6,213 bases of DNA from JBNJDW01 sp051745265 (lineage in GTDB: Bacteria; Pseudomonadota; Alphaproteobacteria; Micavibrionales; CSBR16-224): positions 1-6,213 of the forward strand of contig JBNJDW010000114.1 in the NCBI GenBank assembly GCA_051745265.1, read 5' to 3'. How positions within the stretch are numbered: position 1 is the first letter of the stretch; each line of letters starts with the position of its first letter. The notes under the pieces were generated by a model. The model did not search any database and had not been told where the DNA came from. It saw nothing but the letters and a program-made list of their open reading frames with translations. This document shows positions 5,731 through 6,213 of the stretch, piece by piece. A program made the translations under genes and the position numbers.

Positions 5731-6213
5731 TTATGTTTCTTTCTGTGTCGTCGTTGCGGTTTCGACATTATGTTGTGAAGAATAGCGGTCGGCATATTTA
5801 CGGATCAGGGTCTCGCCGATCCCGGCAATGATCATCGAATGTTCTTCATCGGCTTCAATCCAGGTGTTGATGTCCCGGTTGGGCAGCCATTCAATGGCCC
5901 GGGGGCGTTCTGTCCGGATATTATAAACGCTGATGATCGTGTAAAACAGGAATTCAGAATGCGGGATCAGAATGAATTCAATCTGACCGGGTTGAAATTG
6001 ATGCAGGCGTTTGTAATCGGCAACGATTTTATGCACTTTGGGCCGGTCGGGCATGAAGTATTTATAGCGGGCCCCTTTGTCAAGGTTGCGCTGATGGGCC
6101 TTAAACATCACCGTTTCGGGCTGAATGACGTAAGTCAGCTCGGTGGCGAAGGTCCAGGTTTCTTCGGACTGTAAACCGATTGTGGCGATATATTGCTGGT
6201 CGACCATCCAGTT
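5731..6213 (-). CDS. Unknown protein, 5' end outside the window
   Basis: The frame stays open to the right edge: two codons (Asn, Trp) precede the first visible ATG at 6205-6207, so at least part of the N-terminus is probably missing. I do not firmly recognise the 160 residues seen. After that Met, ETWTFATELTYVIQPE (about 16-31) is followed by NLDKGARYKYFMPD (about 41-54) and then an IEFILIPHSEFLFYTIISVYN core (about 76-96). This layout recalls the sensor-like C-terminal regions of some bacterial regulators, in which an ExW strand is followed by NLxRGVRYRYFxP, but the resemblance is from memory and weak. The C-terminus ends in a polar, threonine-rich tail. No membrane segment or catalytic motif is evident. 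It lies 8 nt upstream of the phosphoesterase gene and probably shares an operon with it and the deaminase. Confidence 0.75.
   Translation of the reverse strand, partial: NWMVDQQYIATIGLQSEETWTFATELTYVIQPETVMFKAHQRNLDKGARYKYFMPDRPKVHKIVADYKRLHQFQPGQIEFILIPHSEFLFYTIISVYNIRTERPRAIEWLPNRDINTWIEADEEHSMIIAGIGETLIRKYADRYSSQHNVETATTTQKET

Noticed and set aside
1..6213. Mobile element, CRISPR array, tRNA/rRNA gene or defence system in the window
   Set aside because: I see no transposase or integrase motifs, regularly spaced repeats, tRNA-like cloverleaf sequence or recognised defence-gene motifs.

Overview
The window looks like chromosomal DNA from an alphaproteobacterium of moderate GC content (about half G+C by eye). 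The main evidence is the first 246 residues of an alphaproteobacterial-type MreB, a 41-residue zinc-free ribosomal protein L36, and an adenosine deaminase whose active-site sequences match alphaproteobacterial homologues. I cannot fix the genus. A Micavibrio-like or Rhodospirillales-like lineage is possible, but that is a guess.

All eight genes lie on the minus strand, so the transcriptional order runs from the right edge to the left edge. On the right, a gene cut by the window edge (unknown function) is followed after 8 nt by a membrane-anchored endonuclease/exonuclease/phosphatase-fold protein. After a further 49 nt comes an adenosine (or adenine) deaminase. These three are close enough to form one operon, whose promoter would lie outside the window. 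The -35 box of a near-perfect sigma-70 promoter contains the deaminase stop codon, and this promoter drives a small membrane protein of unknown function (144 aa). That gene is followed by guaC (GMP reductase). Left of guaC is a free-standing 259-aa gene of unknown function with its own promoter and intrinsic terminator, and with an internal 24-residue duplication. Then come rpmJ, with a TTGACA-N17-TAATGT promoter, and the 5' part of mreB, which runs off the left edge.

The two recognisable metabolic enzymes both feed the IMP/inosine node of purine metabolism. The deaminase takes adenosine to inosine (or adenine to hypoxanthine), and GuaC takes GMP to IMP, so this part of the window looks like a purine-recycling neighbourhood. 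The phosphoesterase upstream could supply nucleosides or nucleotides from nucleic acid, but that link is inferred only from position. The rpmJ-mreB part is ordinary housekeeping DNA. I see no mobile element, CRISPR array, tRNA, rRNA or clear defence system. The least explained items are the duplicated-motif protein, the 144-aa membrane protein between the two purine genes, and the truncated gene at the right edge.
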